DNA of 64,000 nucleotides from an uncultured Candidatus Melainabacteria bacterium (GCA_934675685.1 CAKURL010000001.1:43681-107680), one strand, 5' to 3'. Positions 1 through 8,332 are shown, counted from the stretch's first letter. The notes: generated by a model from the letters alone, not told the origin. Translations and numbers: made by a program.

Positions 1-465
1 AAAGAAGAAATCAAACAATGGAGGAGTTCATTAGAGAAGATTACTCTTGAAGAATATGCAAAAAGGCTTGGAAAAGTTCTTGAAGAAGAAAAAAACACAA
101 GCGATTTGATTGATATTGTGATGAACAACGAAAAAAGGTTGTATTCCTCTCGCGAAACATCATCTACTGTTTTAAAAGTGGCAAAAGCGGCTAACGACGC
201 AAATTTTGCTTCAGAGAAAAATGAGCTCGTAGAAAGCATAAAATCCATGCTAACTTTCAAAAAAAATCTTACTCAAAGAGAAGACACAGTTTTGTCTTAT
301 TTCATCAAAAACAAAGGTGAAATTGTCTATGCAAAAGACTTAGCTGCGATTTTGGACTTGCCTTGCGACTATGTATATAAATATATCAAAAATTTAAGAA
401 CAAAAATCGACGATTCTATTTTGAAAAACGCTACAAAAGGCGGCTATATCTTTGATTTGAATTAA
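1..465 (+). CDS. Winged-helix DNA-binding protein (response-regulator-type C-terminus), 5' partial
   Basis: The frame is open from base 1 to the TAA at 463-465, so the N-terminus lies outside the window. The TTG at 106 is an internal codon, not a convincing start. The last ~70 residues (from LTQRED to GGYIFDL) look like the winged helix of OmpR/PhoB-type regulators, with the typical closing beta-hairpin GGYIF. The upstream part is charged and helical, and no receiver domain is visible in the portion shown. It is followed after 2 bases by a histidine kinase gene, so it is probably the transcriptional output, or an adaptor, of that signalling operon. The domain type is fairly secure; its partner and targets are inferred. 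Confidence 0.7.
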   Translation, partial: KEEIKQWRSSLEKITLEEYAKRLGKVLEEEKNTSDLIDIVMNNEKRLYSSRETSSTVLKVAKAANDANFASEKNELVESIKSMLTFKKNLTQREDTVLSYFIKNKGEIVYAKDLAAILDLPCDYVYKYIKNLRTKIDDSILKNATKGGYIFDLN

Positions 466-467
466 TT

Positions 468-1730
468 ATGGAAAATTTAAAAAAGAAAACTTTTGATTTC
501 ATAAATTACGCGCTGAATTCTTCAAATGCCAAAGAAATCTCTTTTTATGATGATATTTTAAAAGAAATTTCTTCTATTTTTGAAGAAAAGTTCTCTTCTT
601 TTTTCTCTTCGATAGTTTTTTTAGAAGACGAAAGCTTTTCGATTAAGTCTCTTTTTAAGTTTTCAGATGAAAAAAAGTTTGATTTGTTTTTGAAAAATTC
701 AAAAACAATCTCTTTTTTAGACGATTTTTTGTCTGGCGAAAACTCTTCTATTGAGGCCTTTAAGACGGACTTTTTTGGAAGTTCTTCAAATATTTTATTT
801 TCAAAGCTAAAGATAAATAATTCTATTTTCGGTTTTTTGGTTTTTTCTTCTGACGAGGAATTTTCTTTAGACGAAATTCAATCAATCCAAGTGATTTCAA
901 GCATTTTGAGCTACAAAATAAAAGATTACGAGCTTTCTTGCGTTTATAAAATGCAGCTTAATACTCTTCAAAATGCAATAGAAGATAAAGCTCAAGCTTA
1001 TGAATTAATCCAAAAACAACATAAAAAACTAGAAAAATTAGACAAAGAAAAAAATCTTTTTTTGGCGAACATTTCGCACGAATTAAGAACGCCATTAAAC
1101 GCTATTATTGGTTTTTCTCAAGCGCTCGATTCAAAAATTTTTGGCGAATTAAATGAAAAACAAGCGGAATATATTAAAGATATTCAAATTTCTGGGCTTC
1201 ATCTTTTGGGCATGATAAATGAAATTTTAGATATTTCAAAGCTTGAAGCGCATGCTATGAAATTTTCTCCTTCGCCAATAAACGCGACATACTCGATATT
1301 TGAAGTTGTGAATATTTTAGAGCCTTTATATAAAAACAAAAATATTGATGTCGAATTTGATTCAACTAAGGAAATAAAAATCTTTGCGGATAATCAAAAA
1401 TTCCAGCAAATTTTATATAATCTTTTGTCAAATGCTATCAAATTTACCCCGGAAAAAGGCAAAATAAAAATCCGCCAAAATAGGCAAGGTTGCGACTATT
1501 TTCTTGAAATCGAAGATAATGGTATCGGGATTGAAAAGAAAAACCAAAACAAAATATTTAAAAAATACGTTCATTTGTCAAATTCAAGCTATTCTTCTCA
1601 AAATTCAACAGGGCTTGGGCTTCCGATTACAAAAGAGCTCGTAAAGCTCCATGGGGGCAAAATTACTCTTGTTTCTGAATTGAATTCTGGGTCAAAATTT
1701 ATGATGGAATTTAAAAATATCGCATTATGA
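468..1730 (+). CDS. Sensor histidine kinase, apparently cytoplasmic
   Basis: This 420-residue kinase has no clear membrane segment. Residues ~1-155 form an F/S-rich GAF-like sensor region, followed by a coiled linker (~160-195). The HisKA H-box NISHELRTP carries the phospho-accepting H204. The ATPase domain shows the N-box (LLSNAIKFTP, ~319-328), G1 box (DNGIGI, ~350) and G2 box (GLGLP, ~382-386). It should autophosphorylate and pass phosphate to the CheY-like protein encoded next, whose start overlaps the kinase stop by 4 bases (ATGA). The winged-helix gene lies 2 bases upstream. The signal is unknown. The PAS/GAF assignment of the N-terminus is only by length and composition. Confidence 0.9.
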   Translation: MENLKKKTFDFINYALNSSNAKEISFYDDILKEISSIFEEKFSSFFSSIVFLEDESFSIKSLFKFSDEKKFDLFLKNSKTISFLDDFLSGENSSIEAFKTDFFGSSSNILFSKLKINNSIFGFLVFSSDEEFSLDEIQSIQVISSILSYKIKDYELSCVYKMQLNTLQNAIEDKAQAYELIQKQHKKLEKLDKEKNLFLANISHELRTPLNAIIGFSQALDSKIFGELNEKQAEYIKDIQISGLHLLGMINEILDISKLEAHAMKFSPSPINATYSIFEVVNILEPLYKNKNIDVEFDSTKEIKIFADNQKFQQILYNLLSNAIKFTPEKGKIKIRQNRQGCDYFLEIEDNGIGIEKKNQNKIFKKYVHLSNSSYSSQNSTGLGLPITKELVKLHGGKITLVSELNSGSKFMMEFKNIAL

Positions 1731-2092
1731 AAAAAATTTTAATAATTGAGGACAATAAACTAAATTTAAAACTTTTTTATGACATCTTAGTCTATAAAAA
1801 ATACGAAGTAAAAACCGCCGAAGATGGGCTTTCGGGCTTCGAAATGCTCAAAAAAGAAGAGTTTGATTTAGTCGTTTTAGATTTACAATTGCCTAAGATG
1901 GACGGTTTTTCAATTATTCAAAAGCTCAAAAAAGAAAAAATAAAATTGCCTAAAATCGTTGTTGTGTCTGCTTGCGCGATGGATTCGGACAAAAAAAGAG
2001 CGCTCGAGCTTGGGGTTAAAAAATATCTGACAAAGCCCGTCGACATCTTTAATTTCGCTTCGACAATTGAAAACGAGCTTAAAACATCATAA
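1727..2092 (+). CDS. Single-domain response regulator, CheY/DivK-like
   Basis: The 121-residue protein is a lone receiver domain. It has the acidic pair E8-D9, phospho-acceptor D52 (VVLDLQLP), the conserved S/T position in VVVSA and the lysine of YLTKP. The opening ILIIEDNKLNLKLF resembles DivK-type stand-alone receivers. There is no output domain, so it probably works by protein-protein contact within a phosphorelay that includes the kinase it overlaps by 4 bases. Its 3' end overlaps the convergent SDR gene by 14 bases. The receiver assignment is strong; the DivK resemblance is a motif-level impression. Confidence 0.88.
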   Translation: MKKILIIEDNKLNLKLFYDILVYKKYEVKTAEDGLSGFEMLKKEEFDLVVLDLQLPKMDGFSIIQKLKKEKIKLPKIVVVSACAMDSDKKRALELGVKKYLTKPVDIFNFASTIENELKTS

Positions 2093-2942
2093 ACTTTTTC
2101 CAATCAATCGTTTGGACAATTCCTTCTAAAATCGATGTTTTTAAGATAAATTCGTCATGTTTTGGGTTTGGCAAATGTGTTGCTTTTACAAATTCTGGAC
2201 TTTTTATGGTCAATTTTGACCTTGATTTCGTATATTTAATTATTAATCTTGCGATGTCTGATAATTTGTATTTATCCAAAGATGAAATTTCTATCACGTC
2301 CTCGTCGTAATAGTTTTCCATTATTTTTTCAAGGCAAGAAGCCACTTCTGGGCAATATGAAAGATATTTTTCGCAATCTTGGTTTAGGACAATTTCTTCT
2401 TGGTTGATTGAAGCTTTAATTGCTCTATTTATAAACCTTTTGTCGTCTTGTGGCATATAGGGGCCATAAAGAGAAGAGATTTTGGCGATTTTTCCATAGA
2501 TATTGTGCTCTTTTAAAAATGACAAAATTAAATCCTCAAAGAAAGTTAAAAAGTCCGCATATTGCTTCATTTTTGGGTTTTCAAGATGCATTTTATATGG
2601 AATTACAAAAACAATCTTTGCTCCTGATAATTTTGCTTGTAAAAGCGCATTTTTCGCCATTTTAATCTGTTTTATGAAAAATTCAAATGGCGAATTGAAA
2701 TATTCTTCTAAATCCCCAAGACCGCATAAATAATAAGTTATATCAGAAATTATGTCAATTCCATCTAAAATGTCTTTTTGAATAAAGTTGAAATTAGGGT
2801 TTTTTAAATGTTGATAAATAGAGCTCAAATCGCCCGTGGAGAGGTTATCTAGCCCAATGATTTCATCTTCATTTTTTATTAGTTTTTTTGCTAAGTTTGC
2901 GCCTAAAAGTCCGCAAACGCCCATTATTAAAACTTTTCTCAT
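2079..2942 (-). CDS. Extended SDR / NAD-dependent epimerase-dehydratase family protein, degenerate active site
   Basis: The 287-residue protein begins with a Rossmann nucleotide-binding motif (GVCGLLGANLA, a GxxGxxG form), followed by the acidic LDNLSTGD after strand 2, as in UDP-sugar epimerases. The later SSLYGPYMPQDD stretch matches the substrate-binding region of extended SDRs. The usual catalytic YxxxK is not convincing: the best-placed tyrosine lies in QYADFLTFF, with leucine where lysine is expected. It may bind NAD(H) and a nucleotide sugar without normal catalysis. It is a single gene converging on the kinase operon. The fold call is good; activity is doubtful. Confidence 0.75.
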   Translation of the reverse strand: MRKVLIMGVCGLLGANLAKKLIKNEDEIIGLDNLSTGDLSSIYQHLKNPNFNFIQKDILDGIDIISDITYYLCGLGDLEEYFNSPFEFFIKQIKMAKNALLQAKLSGAKIVFVIPYKMHLENPKMKQYADFLTFFEDLILSFLKEHNIYGKIAKISSLYGPYMPQDDKRFINRAIKASINQEEIVLNQDCEKYLSYCPEVASCLEKIMENYYDEDVIEISSLDKYKLSDIARLIIKYTKSRSKLTIKSPEFVKATHLPNPKHDEFILKTSILEGIVQTIDWKKFMMF

Positions 2943-2996
2943 AAGAACATAATAAAAAATAAATCAGTTTTTTAGGACATATATTTTGTTGATTTT

Positions 2997-3968
2997 TTAG
3001 GAATTTTTGATTAAATCCACAAAATTTATGATTTCAGAATTCAAAAAGTCCTCTTTTTTAGAATTATTTATAATATATTCTTTCAAATTTTGCGCAAAAT
3101 GGGCTTTTTTATATTCTCCAAAGCCATATTTCCTATATATATTATTCAAATTTTCGACTGTTGAAACTCCTTCTTCAAAGTCTGAAATCGCGCAATTGTA
3201 GTCGTTTTTGTGGATAAAATTAATAGTGTTTATTAAAATCTCTTTTGGAATAATGTCCTCAAATTCGCCAGACGAGATTAAATAAATCTTGTCTTTTGAA
3301 GCAAGCTTTGCTCCGATTATTCTTTGGATTTGCTTTGCGTCTAAGTCGAGCAAAATATAAAATGGCAGTTTCACGTAATCCACCATTTCGTAATATTTCC
3401 TCGCCACTTGGTTTTTGCCCCCTGCGGGGATTACGATTATGCCATTTTTATTTAGATTATAATCAAAAAGGTTGAAAATGGAATTTAAAAGAGTGTATTC
3501 TGTTTGGCCTTCGCAAAGGATAATTTTTTCGATTGGATATAATAAACCCTTGTCATATCTTTCTTTTAAGATGTTTTTAGAATTTTTTAGGTTCATAAGC
3601 CATGTGAGATTCTTTGAATAAATTGAATTTTTTTCTAATTTTTCAATCATCTTTGAAATATTCAATCGCGCCGATTGGTATTGATAAGATAATTCGTTGA
3701 ATTTAAAATATTTATCCTCAAGGTTTATCAAAAGCTTATTTATGTTTTCGCTTTCTTCGTCAAATGCACCTTCTAAAGAGCTATTGAAGATTTCCGTTGC
3801 GATAGCGATTTCATCTTCTGTGGATAAATTTTTTATTTTTACGTTTGAAGAAAATTTTGAAATAATGTCTGAAAAAACTCTGTGATAGCGAAGGTGCGCA
3901 GGTTCGAAGCGAGTTAATCTATCTAAAATAGTTGGAAAATATTCTTTTTCTATTTTTTTAAAATTCAT
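2997..3968 (-). CDS. TOPRIM-domain protein, OLD-like, function unknown
   Basis: The 323-residue protein has a helical, charged N-terminal half and a C-terminal TOPRIM-like domain. Seen: IILCEGQTEYTLL (~147-160, the E-G-x-[TS]-[DE] type signature) and the acidic FYILLDLDA (~204-212). Together these form the metal-binding centre of TOPRIM enzymes such as OLD nucleases, primases and topoisomerases. No ATPase motif is visible, so it is not a complete OLD protein. It stands alone with 366 bases upstream. A 19-bp motif at 3672-3690, inside the coding sequence, recurs elsewhere. A nuclease role is a guess from the fold. Confidence 0.65.
   Translation of the reverse strand: MNFKKIEKEYFPTILDRLTRFEPAHLRYHRVFSDIISKFSSNVKIKNLSTEDEIAIATEIFNSSLEGAFDEESENINKLLINLEDKYFKFNELSYQYQSARLNISKMIEKLEKNSIYSKNLTWLMNLKNSKNILKERYDKGLLYPIEKIILCEGQTEYTLLNSIFNLFDYNLNKNGIIVIPAGGKNQVARKYYEMVDYVKLPFYILLDLDAKQIQRIIGAKLASKDKIYLISSGEFEDIIPKEILINTINFIHKNDYNCAISDFEEGVSTVENLNNIYRKYGFGEYKKAHFAQNLKEYIINNSKKEDFLNSEIINFVDLIKNS
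3672..3690. repeat. Dispersed 19-bp motif, copy 1
   Basis: CGATTGGTATTGATAAGAT here is identical to 8368-8386; its first 16 bases recur in reverse at 9912-9927. It lies inside the TOPRIM gene, where it reads SYQYQS on the coding strand. Confidence 0.6.
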
Positions 3969-4067
3969 AAAATAATTCTATCAGAAATTAGCGATAATTT
4001 AAAATGCGATTTAGAGTTTCAATTATATCTAAATAAGATTTGATTTCGTAATCAGAAGCGCTGTGGA

Positions 4068-4083
4068 TTGTCACATGTGACAA
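4068..4083. promoter_or_regulatory. Perfect 16-bp palindrome, candidate operator
   Basis: TTGTCACATGTGACAA is a perfect inverted repeat about 185 bases upstream of the adhE -35 box. The TTGT...ACAA ends recall Rex operators, but the classic Rex site is 18 bp with a different core. The distance is also long, so the binding protein is unknown. It could equally serve the divergent TOPRIM gene. Confidence 0.4.
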
Positions 4084-4175
4084 ATTTTAAAATATTAGAA
4101 AAACAAGTGAAACGTAGTTTTTCAATTTGTTCAGAATCTATAAAGTATGAAATGTGAGAATTCAACATTAAATAA

Positions 4176-4204
4176 AGATTCTGAAACAAGTTCAGAATGA
4201 CATC
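4176..4204. repeat. Small palindromic (REP-like) repeat
   Basis: ATTCTGAA and TTCAGAAT form an 8-bp stem around ACAAG, followed by GACATC. A partial copy lies at 4131-4140. Similar 'agattctgaa-acaag-ttcagaatgaca' palindromes are common dispersed repeats in several bacterial genomes (from memory). Confidence 0.45.
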
Positions 4205-4268
4205 TTTTATTATTAAGCTTTCAATATAAAAATCATATAAAGATTATAAAGTGTATCAAAAACAATCA

Positions 4269-4296
4269 TTGACAATCTTGTTTTATGATGTATGAT
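4269..4296 (+). promoter_or_regulatory. adhE promoter (-35 TTGACA, 16-bp spacer, -10 TATGAT)
   Basis: TTGACA at 4269-4274 and TATGAT at 4291-4296 match housekeeping sigma boxes. The expected start of transcription is near 4303, giving a ~32-base leader with AAGGAG shortly before the ATG. Confidence 0.75.
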
Positions 4297-4334
4297 TTAA
4301 ATAGAGATTTTTTTCACGAAAAGGAGAAACAAAC

Positions 4335-6989
4335 ATGACAGCAACTGAAAAAGTTCAAGAAACTGGTTTGATTGAAAATGTCGAACAGTTAGATACTCTT
4401 GTAGACAGAGTAGTTGCGGCTCAAAAAGAATATGCTACTTTTTCTCAAGAACAAGTAGATAAAATCTTCAAAGCAGCAGCAACAGCAGCAGACAAAGCGC
4501 GTATTCCTCTAGCTAGAATGGCTGTAGAAGAAACAGGAATGGGCGTTTTAGAAGATAAAATTATGAAAAATCACTATGCCTCAGAATATATCTACAACAA
4601 ACATAAAGATACAAAAACTTGTGGCATAATCGATAACGACAAAGTAAACGGCGTTAAAATCGTAGCTGAACCTTTGGGTGTTTTGGCTGGTATCGTACCT
4701 ACTACAAACCCTACTTCAACAGCTATTTTCAAATCTTTAATCGCTTTAAAAACAAGAAATGGTATCATTTTTTCACCACACCCACGTGCTAAAAAAGCTA
4801 CAATTGCAGCTGCAAAAGTAGTTCTAGACGCAGCAGTTAAAGCTGGTGCTCCAAAAGACATCATTTCTTGGATTGAAATTGCTCCAGAAGCTGATGGCGT
4901 TGCTATTTCTGGCGGTTTGATGAAACACAAAAACATCGCTTGCATTTTGGCTACAGGCGGTCCTGGAATGGTTAAAGCTGCATATTCTTCAGGCCACCCT
5001 GCGTTGGGTGTTGGCCCTGGTAACACTTCTGTTGTTATCGACGAAACAGCTGATATTAAAATGGCAGTTTCTTCAGTTCTTATGTCTAAAACATTTGATA
5101 ATGGTATGATTTGTGCTTCTGAACAATCTATCGTTGTTGTAGACAGTGTTTATGAAGAAGTTAGAAAAGAATTAGCATACAGAGGCGCTTATATCTTAAA
5201 TGACCAAGAAATGCAAAAAATGGTTGACTTTGGCTTCATCGATCCAAACAGAGGCACTGCTCACCCTAAAATCGTTGGCCAAAGCGCTCACACTATCGCT
5301 CAATTAGCTGGTTTTGAAGTTCCTGAAAACGCAAAAGTTTTAGTTGCTCAAAGACCAGAAGTAAATTGGGAAGACCCATTCTCAAGAGAAAAATTATCTC
5401 CAATCTTAGCAATGTACAAAGCTTCTAGCTTTGAAGATGCAGCAGATAAAGCATACTACTTAGTATCCAGAGGTGGCGCTGGTCACACATCTGTTCTTTA
5501 CACAGACGAACGCAAAAAAGACAGAATCGACGCTTATGCTAAGAAAATGCCTTCTTGCCGTGTATTGATTAACCAACCTTCTTCTCAAGGCGGTATTGGT
5601 GACCTTTACAACTTCCGTATGGAACCATCTTTGACACTTGGTTGCGGTTCTTGGGGCGGAAACTCCGTATCCGGAAACGTTAGCGTTAAAGACCTATTAA
5701 ACTACAAAAGAGTTGCTGAAAGGAGAGAAAATATGCTTTGGTTTAAGGTTCCTCAAAAAATCTACTTCAAACGTGGTGCTACAGATTTAGCTTTAAGAGA
5801 ATTAGAAGGTAAAAAGAAAGCATTTATCGTAACAGATAGATTTTTATTCAACTCTGGCGCAGCTGATCAAATCACTAAAGTTTTAGATGAAATCGGCATC
5901 GACCACGAAGTATTCTTCGACGTAAAACCAGACCCAACATTGTCTACAATCGAAGAAGCTTATGCAATTATGAAACCATTTGAACCAGACGTAATTATCG
6001 CTCTTGGCGGTGGTTCTCCAATGGACGCAGCTAAAATCTTATGGTTAAAATATGAACAACCTGAAACAGTGTTTGAAGACGTTGCTATGAGATTTATGGA
6101 TATCAGAAAACGTATCTGCAAACTTCCTGAATTGGGCAAAAAAGCAATGATGGTAGCTATTCCTACTACATCTGGTACAGGTTCAGAAGTTACACCATTC
6201 TCAATCATCACAGATGACAAATCAGGCGTTAAATACGCAATCGCAGATTACGCTTTAACTCCTTCTATGGCAATCGTTGACCCTAACTTCGTAGATGGCA
6301 TGCCAAAAGGCTTGACAGCTGCTTCCGGTATCGACGCTTTAGTTCATGCTATTGAAGCTTATGTATCTTGCATGGCTACAAACTTCACAAATTCAAATGC
6401 TTTAGAAGCTTGCAAACTTGTATTCAGATACTTGTCTCGTTCATACCACGAAGGCGCTAACGACCCAATCGCAAGAGAAAAAATGCACTATGCTGCAACA
6501 ATCGCTGCTATGGCATTTGCAAACTCTTTCTTAGGCTTGTGCCACTCTATGGCTCACAAATTAGGTGCTATGTTCCACGTTCCACACGGTGTTGCTAACG
6601 CATTATTAATCAGACAAATCATCAAATACAATGCGACTGATTGTCCTAAAAAACAAGCAACATTCCCACAATATAAATTCCCTCAAGCAGTTGCTAGATA
6701 TGCGCAAATTGCTGATGAATTGAATATTCAAGGTAAAGACGATATGGACAAAACTCAAAACTTGATTAAAGCAATCGATGAGTTGATGGACGATATCGAA
6801 CTTCCAAAATCAATTCGTGAATTTATGGAAAAACAAGGCGTTAAAGACCCTGAAAAAGAATTCTACGCAAAATTAGACGAAATGGTAGAATTGGCATTTG
6901 ACGACCAATGCACAGGCGCAAACCCTGTATATCCAATCATGACAGACATGAAACAATTATACATCGACGCATTCAACGGCGAAGTGTAG
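4335..6989 (+). CDS. adhE: Bifunctional acetaldehyde-CoA / alcohol dehydrogenase AdhE
   Basis: The 884 residues match full-length AdhE. The N-terminal acetaldehyde dehydrogenase (~1-440) has catalytic C260 in NGMICASEQS. The linker carries ERRENMLWFKVP, and the C-terminal iron-dependent alcohol dehydrogenase has GGGSPMDAAK and the metal-binding histidines of HSMAHKLGAMFHVPHG. It converts acetyl-CoA to ethanol while oxidising two NADH, so it is a main fermentation sink in the cytoplasm, probably as spirosomes. The start is set by AAGGAGAAACAAACATG. A good promoter lies upstream, a terminator follows, and the gene of the NADH-sensing repressor Rex comes next. Codon choice looks like that of a highly expressed gene. 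An internal Shine-Dalgarno plus ATG at 5719-5735 falls exactly in the linker. Confidence 0.98.
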   Translation: MTATEKVQETGLIENVEQLDTLVDRVVAAQKEYATFSQEQVDKIFKAAATAADKARIPLARMAVEETGMGVLEDKIMKNHYASEYIYNKHKDTKTCGIIDNDKVNGVKIVAEPLGVLAGIVPTTNPTSTAIFKSLIALKTRNGIIFSPHPRAKKATIAAAKVVLDAAVKAGAPKDIISWIEIAPEADGVAISGGLMKHKNIACILATGGPGMVKAAYSSGHPALGVGPGNTSVVIDETADIKMAVSSVLMSKTFDNGMICASEQSIVVVDSVYEEVRKELAYRGAYILNDQEMQKMVDFGFIDPNRGTAHPKIVGQSAHTIAQLAGFEVPENAKVLVAQRPEVNWEDPFSREKLSPILAMYKASSFEDAADKAYYLVSRGGAGHTSVLYTDERKKDRIDAYAKKMPSCRVLINQPSSQGGIGDLYNFRMEPSLTLGCGSWGGNSVSGNVSVKDLLNYKRVAERRENMLWFKVPQKIYFKRGATDLALRELEGKKKAFIVTDRFLFNSGAADQITKVLDEIGIDHEVFFDVKPDPTLSTIEEAYAIMKPFEPDVIIALGGGSPMDAAKILWLKYEQPETVFEDVAMRFMDIRKRICKLPELGKKAMMVAIPTTSGTGSEVTPFSIITDDKSGVKYAIADYALTPSMAIVDPNFVDGMPKGLTAASGIDALVHAIEAYVSCMATNFTNSNALEACKLVFRYLSRSYHEGANDPIAREKMHYAATIAAMAFANSFLGLCHSMAHKLGAMFHVPHGVANALLIRQIIKYNATDCPKKQATFPQYKFPQAVARYAQIADELNIQGKDDMDKTQNLIKAIDELMDDIELPKSIREFMEKQGVKDPEKEFYAKLDEMVELAFDDQCTGANPVYPIMTDMKQLYIDAFNGEV

Positions 6990-7004
6990 TAATATAAACG
7001 ATTT

Positions 7005-7040
7005 GCGAGGCTTAGTATATTTATTAAGCCTCGCTTTTTT
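7005..7040 (+). terminator. Rho-independent terminator of adhE
   Basis: A perfect 10-bp stem GCGAGGCTTA/TAAGCCTCGC (7005-7014, 7025-7034) with a 10-base loop is followed by six T. Confidence 0.92.
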
Positions 7041-7064
7041 GTAAAATCAAAAAGGTTATTAAAA

Positions 7065-7688
7065 ATGGAAGCACTATCTGAAAGAGTTTTAAATCGCTTG
7101 ACCCAATACCACACAATCCTTCGAGAAAAGGACAAAAAAGGTATTGAATTTGTGACGTCGTCTTTGATTTCTGCTCTTTTGGAAATAGATGAAACCCAAG
7201 TGCGAAAAGACATAAGCTCAATCAATGGCAAAGGAAAGCCAAAAGTAGGCTATAACGTAAAAGAATTAAAAACAGTGATTGAAGGGGTCTTGGGCTACAA
7301 GACAATCAAAAAAGCGATTGTGATAGGGGCTGGGAACCTTGGGACCGCATTAAGCGGATATTCTAAATTCTTTGAATTTGGACTTGATATAGTAGCTCTT
7401 TTTGACGAGGACAAAGCAAAAATCGGCTCAACCATTAACAACAAAGAAGTTTATTCAATAGATAAAATTGAAGAAATTTCAAAGCGCCATGGCGCAAATA
7501 TCGCAATTTTGACCACTCCAAACAAAGTCGCTCAAAGAGTGTGCGACTTATTAGTGCAATCGGGGATAAAATACATTTGGAACTTTGCTCCGATTATTTT
7601 AAAAGTCCCAAAAGACGTAAAAGTTTGGAACGAAAACCTTATCGCGAGCTTTATACAATTTTGCGCAATTGAGGGAATTTCCTCCTAA
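7065..7688 (+). CDS. rex: Redox-sensing transcriptional repressor Rex
   Basis: The 207-residue protein has the Rex layout. An N-terminal winged helix (~1-75) includes LTQYHTILRE and the recognition region DETQVRKDISSI. The Rossmann domain has IVIGAGNLGTALSGY (~86-100, NAD(H)-binding GxGxxG), then a C-terminal swapped helix. Rex binds operators when NADH/NAD+ is low and releases them when NADH rises, typically controlling adhE and other fermentation genes. Its position just after adhE and its terminator fits that role. A weak promoter or read-through must drive it, since only 24 bases separate the terminator from the ATG. The family call is secure; the target is inferred. Confidence 0.95.
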   Translation: MEALSERVLNRLTQYHTILREKDKKGIEFVTSSLISALLEIDETQVRKDISSINGKGKPKVGYNVKELKTVIEGVLGYKTIKKAIVIGAGNLGTALSGYSKFFEFGLDIVALFDEDKAKIGSTINNKEVYSIDKIEEISKRHGANIAILTTPNKVAQRVCDLLVQSGIKYIWNFAPIILKVPKDVKVWNENLIASFIQFCAIEGISS

Positions 7689-7733
7689 GATTGTCGTATA
7701 GCGTAATGTTTCTTAAAATTTTATAAAAAATCC

Positions 7734-7761
7734 TTGCAAAAATAAATTTATTAGATATTAT
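7734..7761 (+). promoter_or_regulatory. Promoter-like boxes for a short transcript
   Basis: TTGCAA (7734-7739), a 16-bp spacer and TATTAT (7756-7761) lie 46-73 bases after the rex stop. They point into a stretch that ends at a strong terminator and contains no ORF. Confidence 0.5.
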
Positions 7762-7767
7762 TAATAA

Positions 7768-7886
7768 TGCGCCTCAAATTTGAATTCGGCGTATAAAAAA
7801 AACCGATTTTGAAATAACAAAAGCGGTTAATATAATGAGTCTTGTATCGTTAGTAAATCTTAAAGCCCTTAATTGGGCTTTTTTTT
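7768..7886 (+). ncRNA. Candidate small structured RNA downstream of rex
   Basis: A stretch of ~119 bases with no ORF sits between promoter-like boxes and a terminator. It can fold into an outer CGCC/GGCG hairpin (7770-7773, 7788-7791) enclosing the palindrome TCAAATTTGA. A second hairpin at 7801-7828 (AACCG-A-TTTT / AAAA-G-CGGTT, one A.G mismatch) follows, then the terminator. It resembles no standard RNA I know (6S, SRP, tmRNA and RNase P motifs are absent). The alternative is simply the structured 3' UTR of rex. Confidence 0.4.
7862..7886 (+). terminator. Rho-independent terminator
   Basis: AAAGCCC / GGGCTTT (7862-7868, 7875-7881) with loop TTAATT is followed by a T run. It ends the rex transcript or the small RNA candidate. 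Confidence 0.88.
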
Positions 7887-7936
7887 ACAATTATAATACT
7901 ACAATAATAAAAGTTATTTAGCATACTACAATTAGC

Positions 7937-8332
7937 TTATTTTTTATCTGAGGTTTTAACTGTGTCGAATTTGAGTTTTTTCCAAATTCTATAGCCGCCA
8001 ATTAGCATTTTTGCCTTAAAACCATTTTCAGAAGCCAAATAGCAGGCTTTTGCGGCACGAAGACAATAGTCGCTTTCGCAATAGATTATGTTGATTTTGT
8101 CTTTTTCGAGCATTTCAAAGTGCTCTTCAAACGTGTCTAATGGAATATGGATTGCGTATGGAATGTGGCCATCTATGTAGTCGTCGTAGTCTCTAACGTC
8201 AATGATATTGTAGTTTTCAATGCAATCTTTTGTAATTTCTTGAAGTTTGAATGGGCAAATAAGATAAGTCAATTTTGCGCCAAAGAATGTTTTTTGTTTC
8301 ATTGTGTCATTAAAAAGTTCGTCTAAAAACAT
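7937..8332 (-). CDS. Rhodanese-like domain protein
   Basis: This 131-residue, single-domain protein has NIIDVRDYDDYIDGHIPYA (CH2A/DVR motif of rhodaneses) around residues 41-60. The active-site loop is IIYCESDYCLRAAK, where the first cysteine is at the catalytic position, and LIGGYRIWKK forms the closing motif. Rhodaneses carry sulfur as a persulfide for transfer or detoxification; the acceptor here is unknown. There is no signal peptide, so it is cytoplasmic. A strong AAGGAGG precedes the ATG. The active loop has a second cysteine, unlike the common CRxGxR form, so the substrate may differ. Confidence 0.85.
   Translation of the reverse strand: MFLDELFNDTMKQKTFFGAKLTYLICPFKLQEITKDCIENYNIIDVRDYDDYIDGHIPYAIHIPLDTFEEHFEMLEKDKINIIYCESDYCLRAAKACYLASENGFKAKMLIGGYRIWKKLKFDTVKTSDKK

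Larger units (their letters stand above)
3969..4334. other. 366-bp intergenic region upstream of adhE
   Basis: No convincing gene is seen. From left to right it holds a 16-bp perfect palindrome (4068-4083), a half copy of a small palindromic repeat (TTCAGAATCT, 4131-4140), the full repeat (4176-4204), and the adhE promoter (4269-4296) with a Shine-Dalgarno sequence just before the start. The rest is AT-rich. Confidence 0.6.

Noticed and set aside
4592..5026. 144-residue open frame on the minus strand inside adhE
   Set aside because: It is antisense to a clear, highly conserved enzyme domain with strong codon bias; it has no ribosome site and no family.
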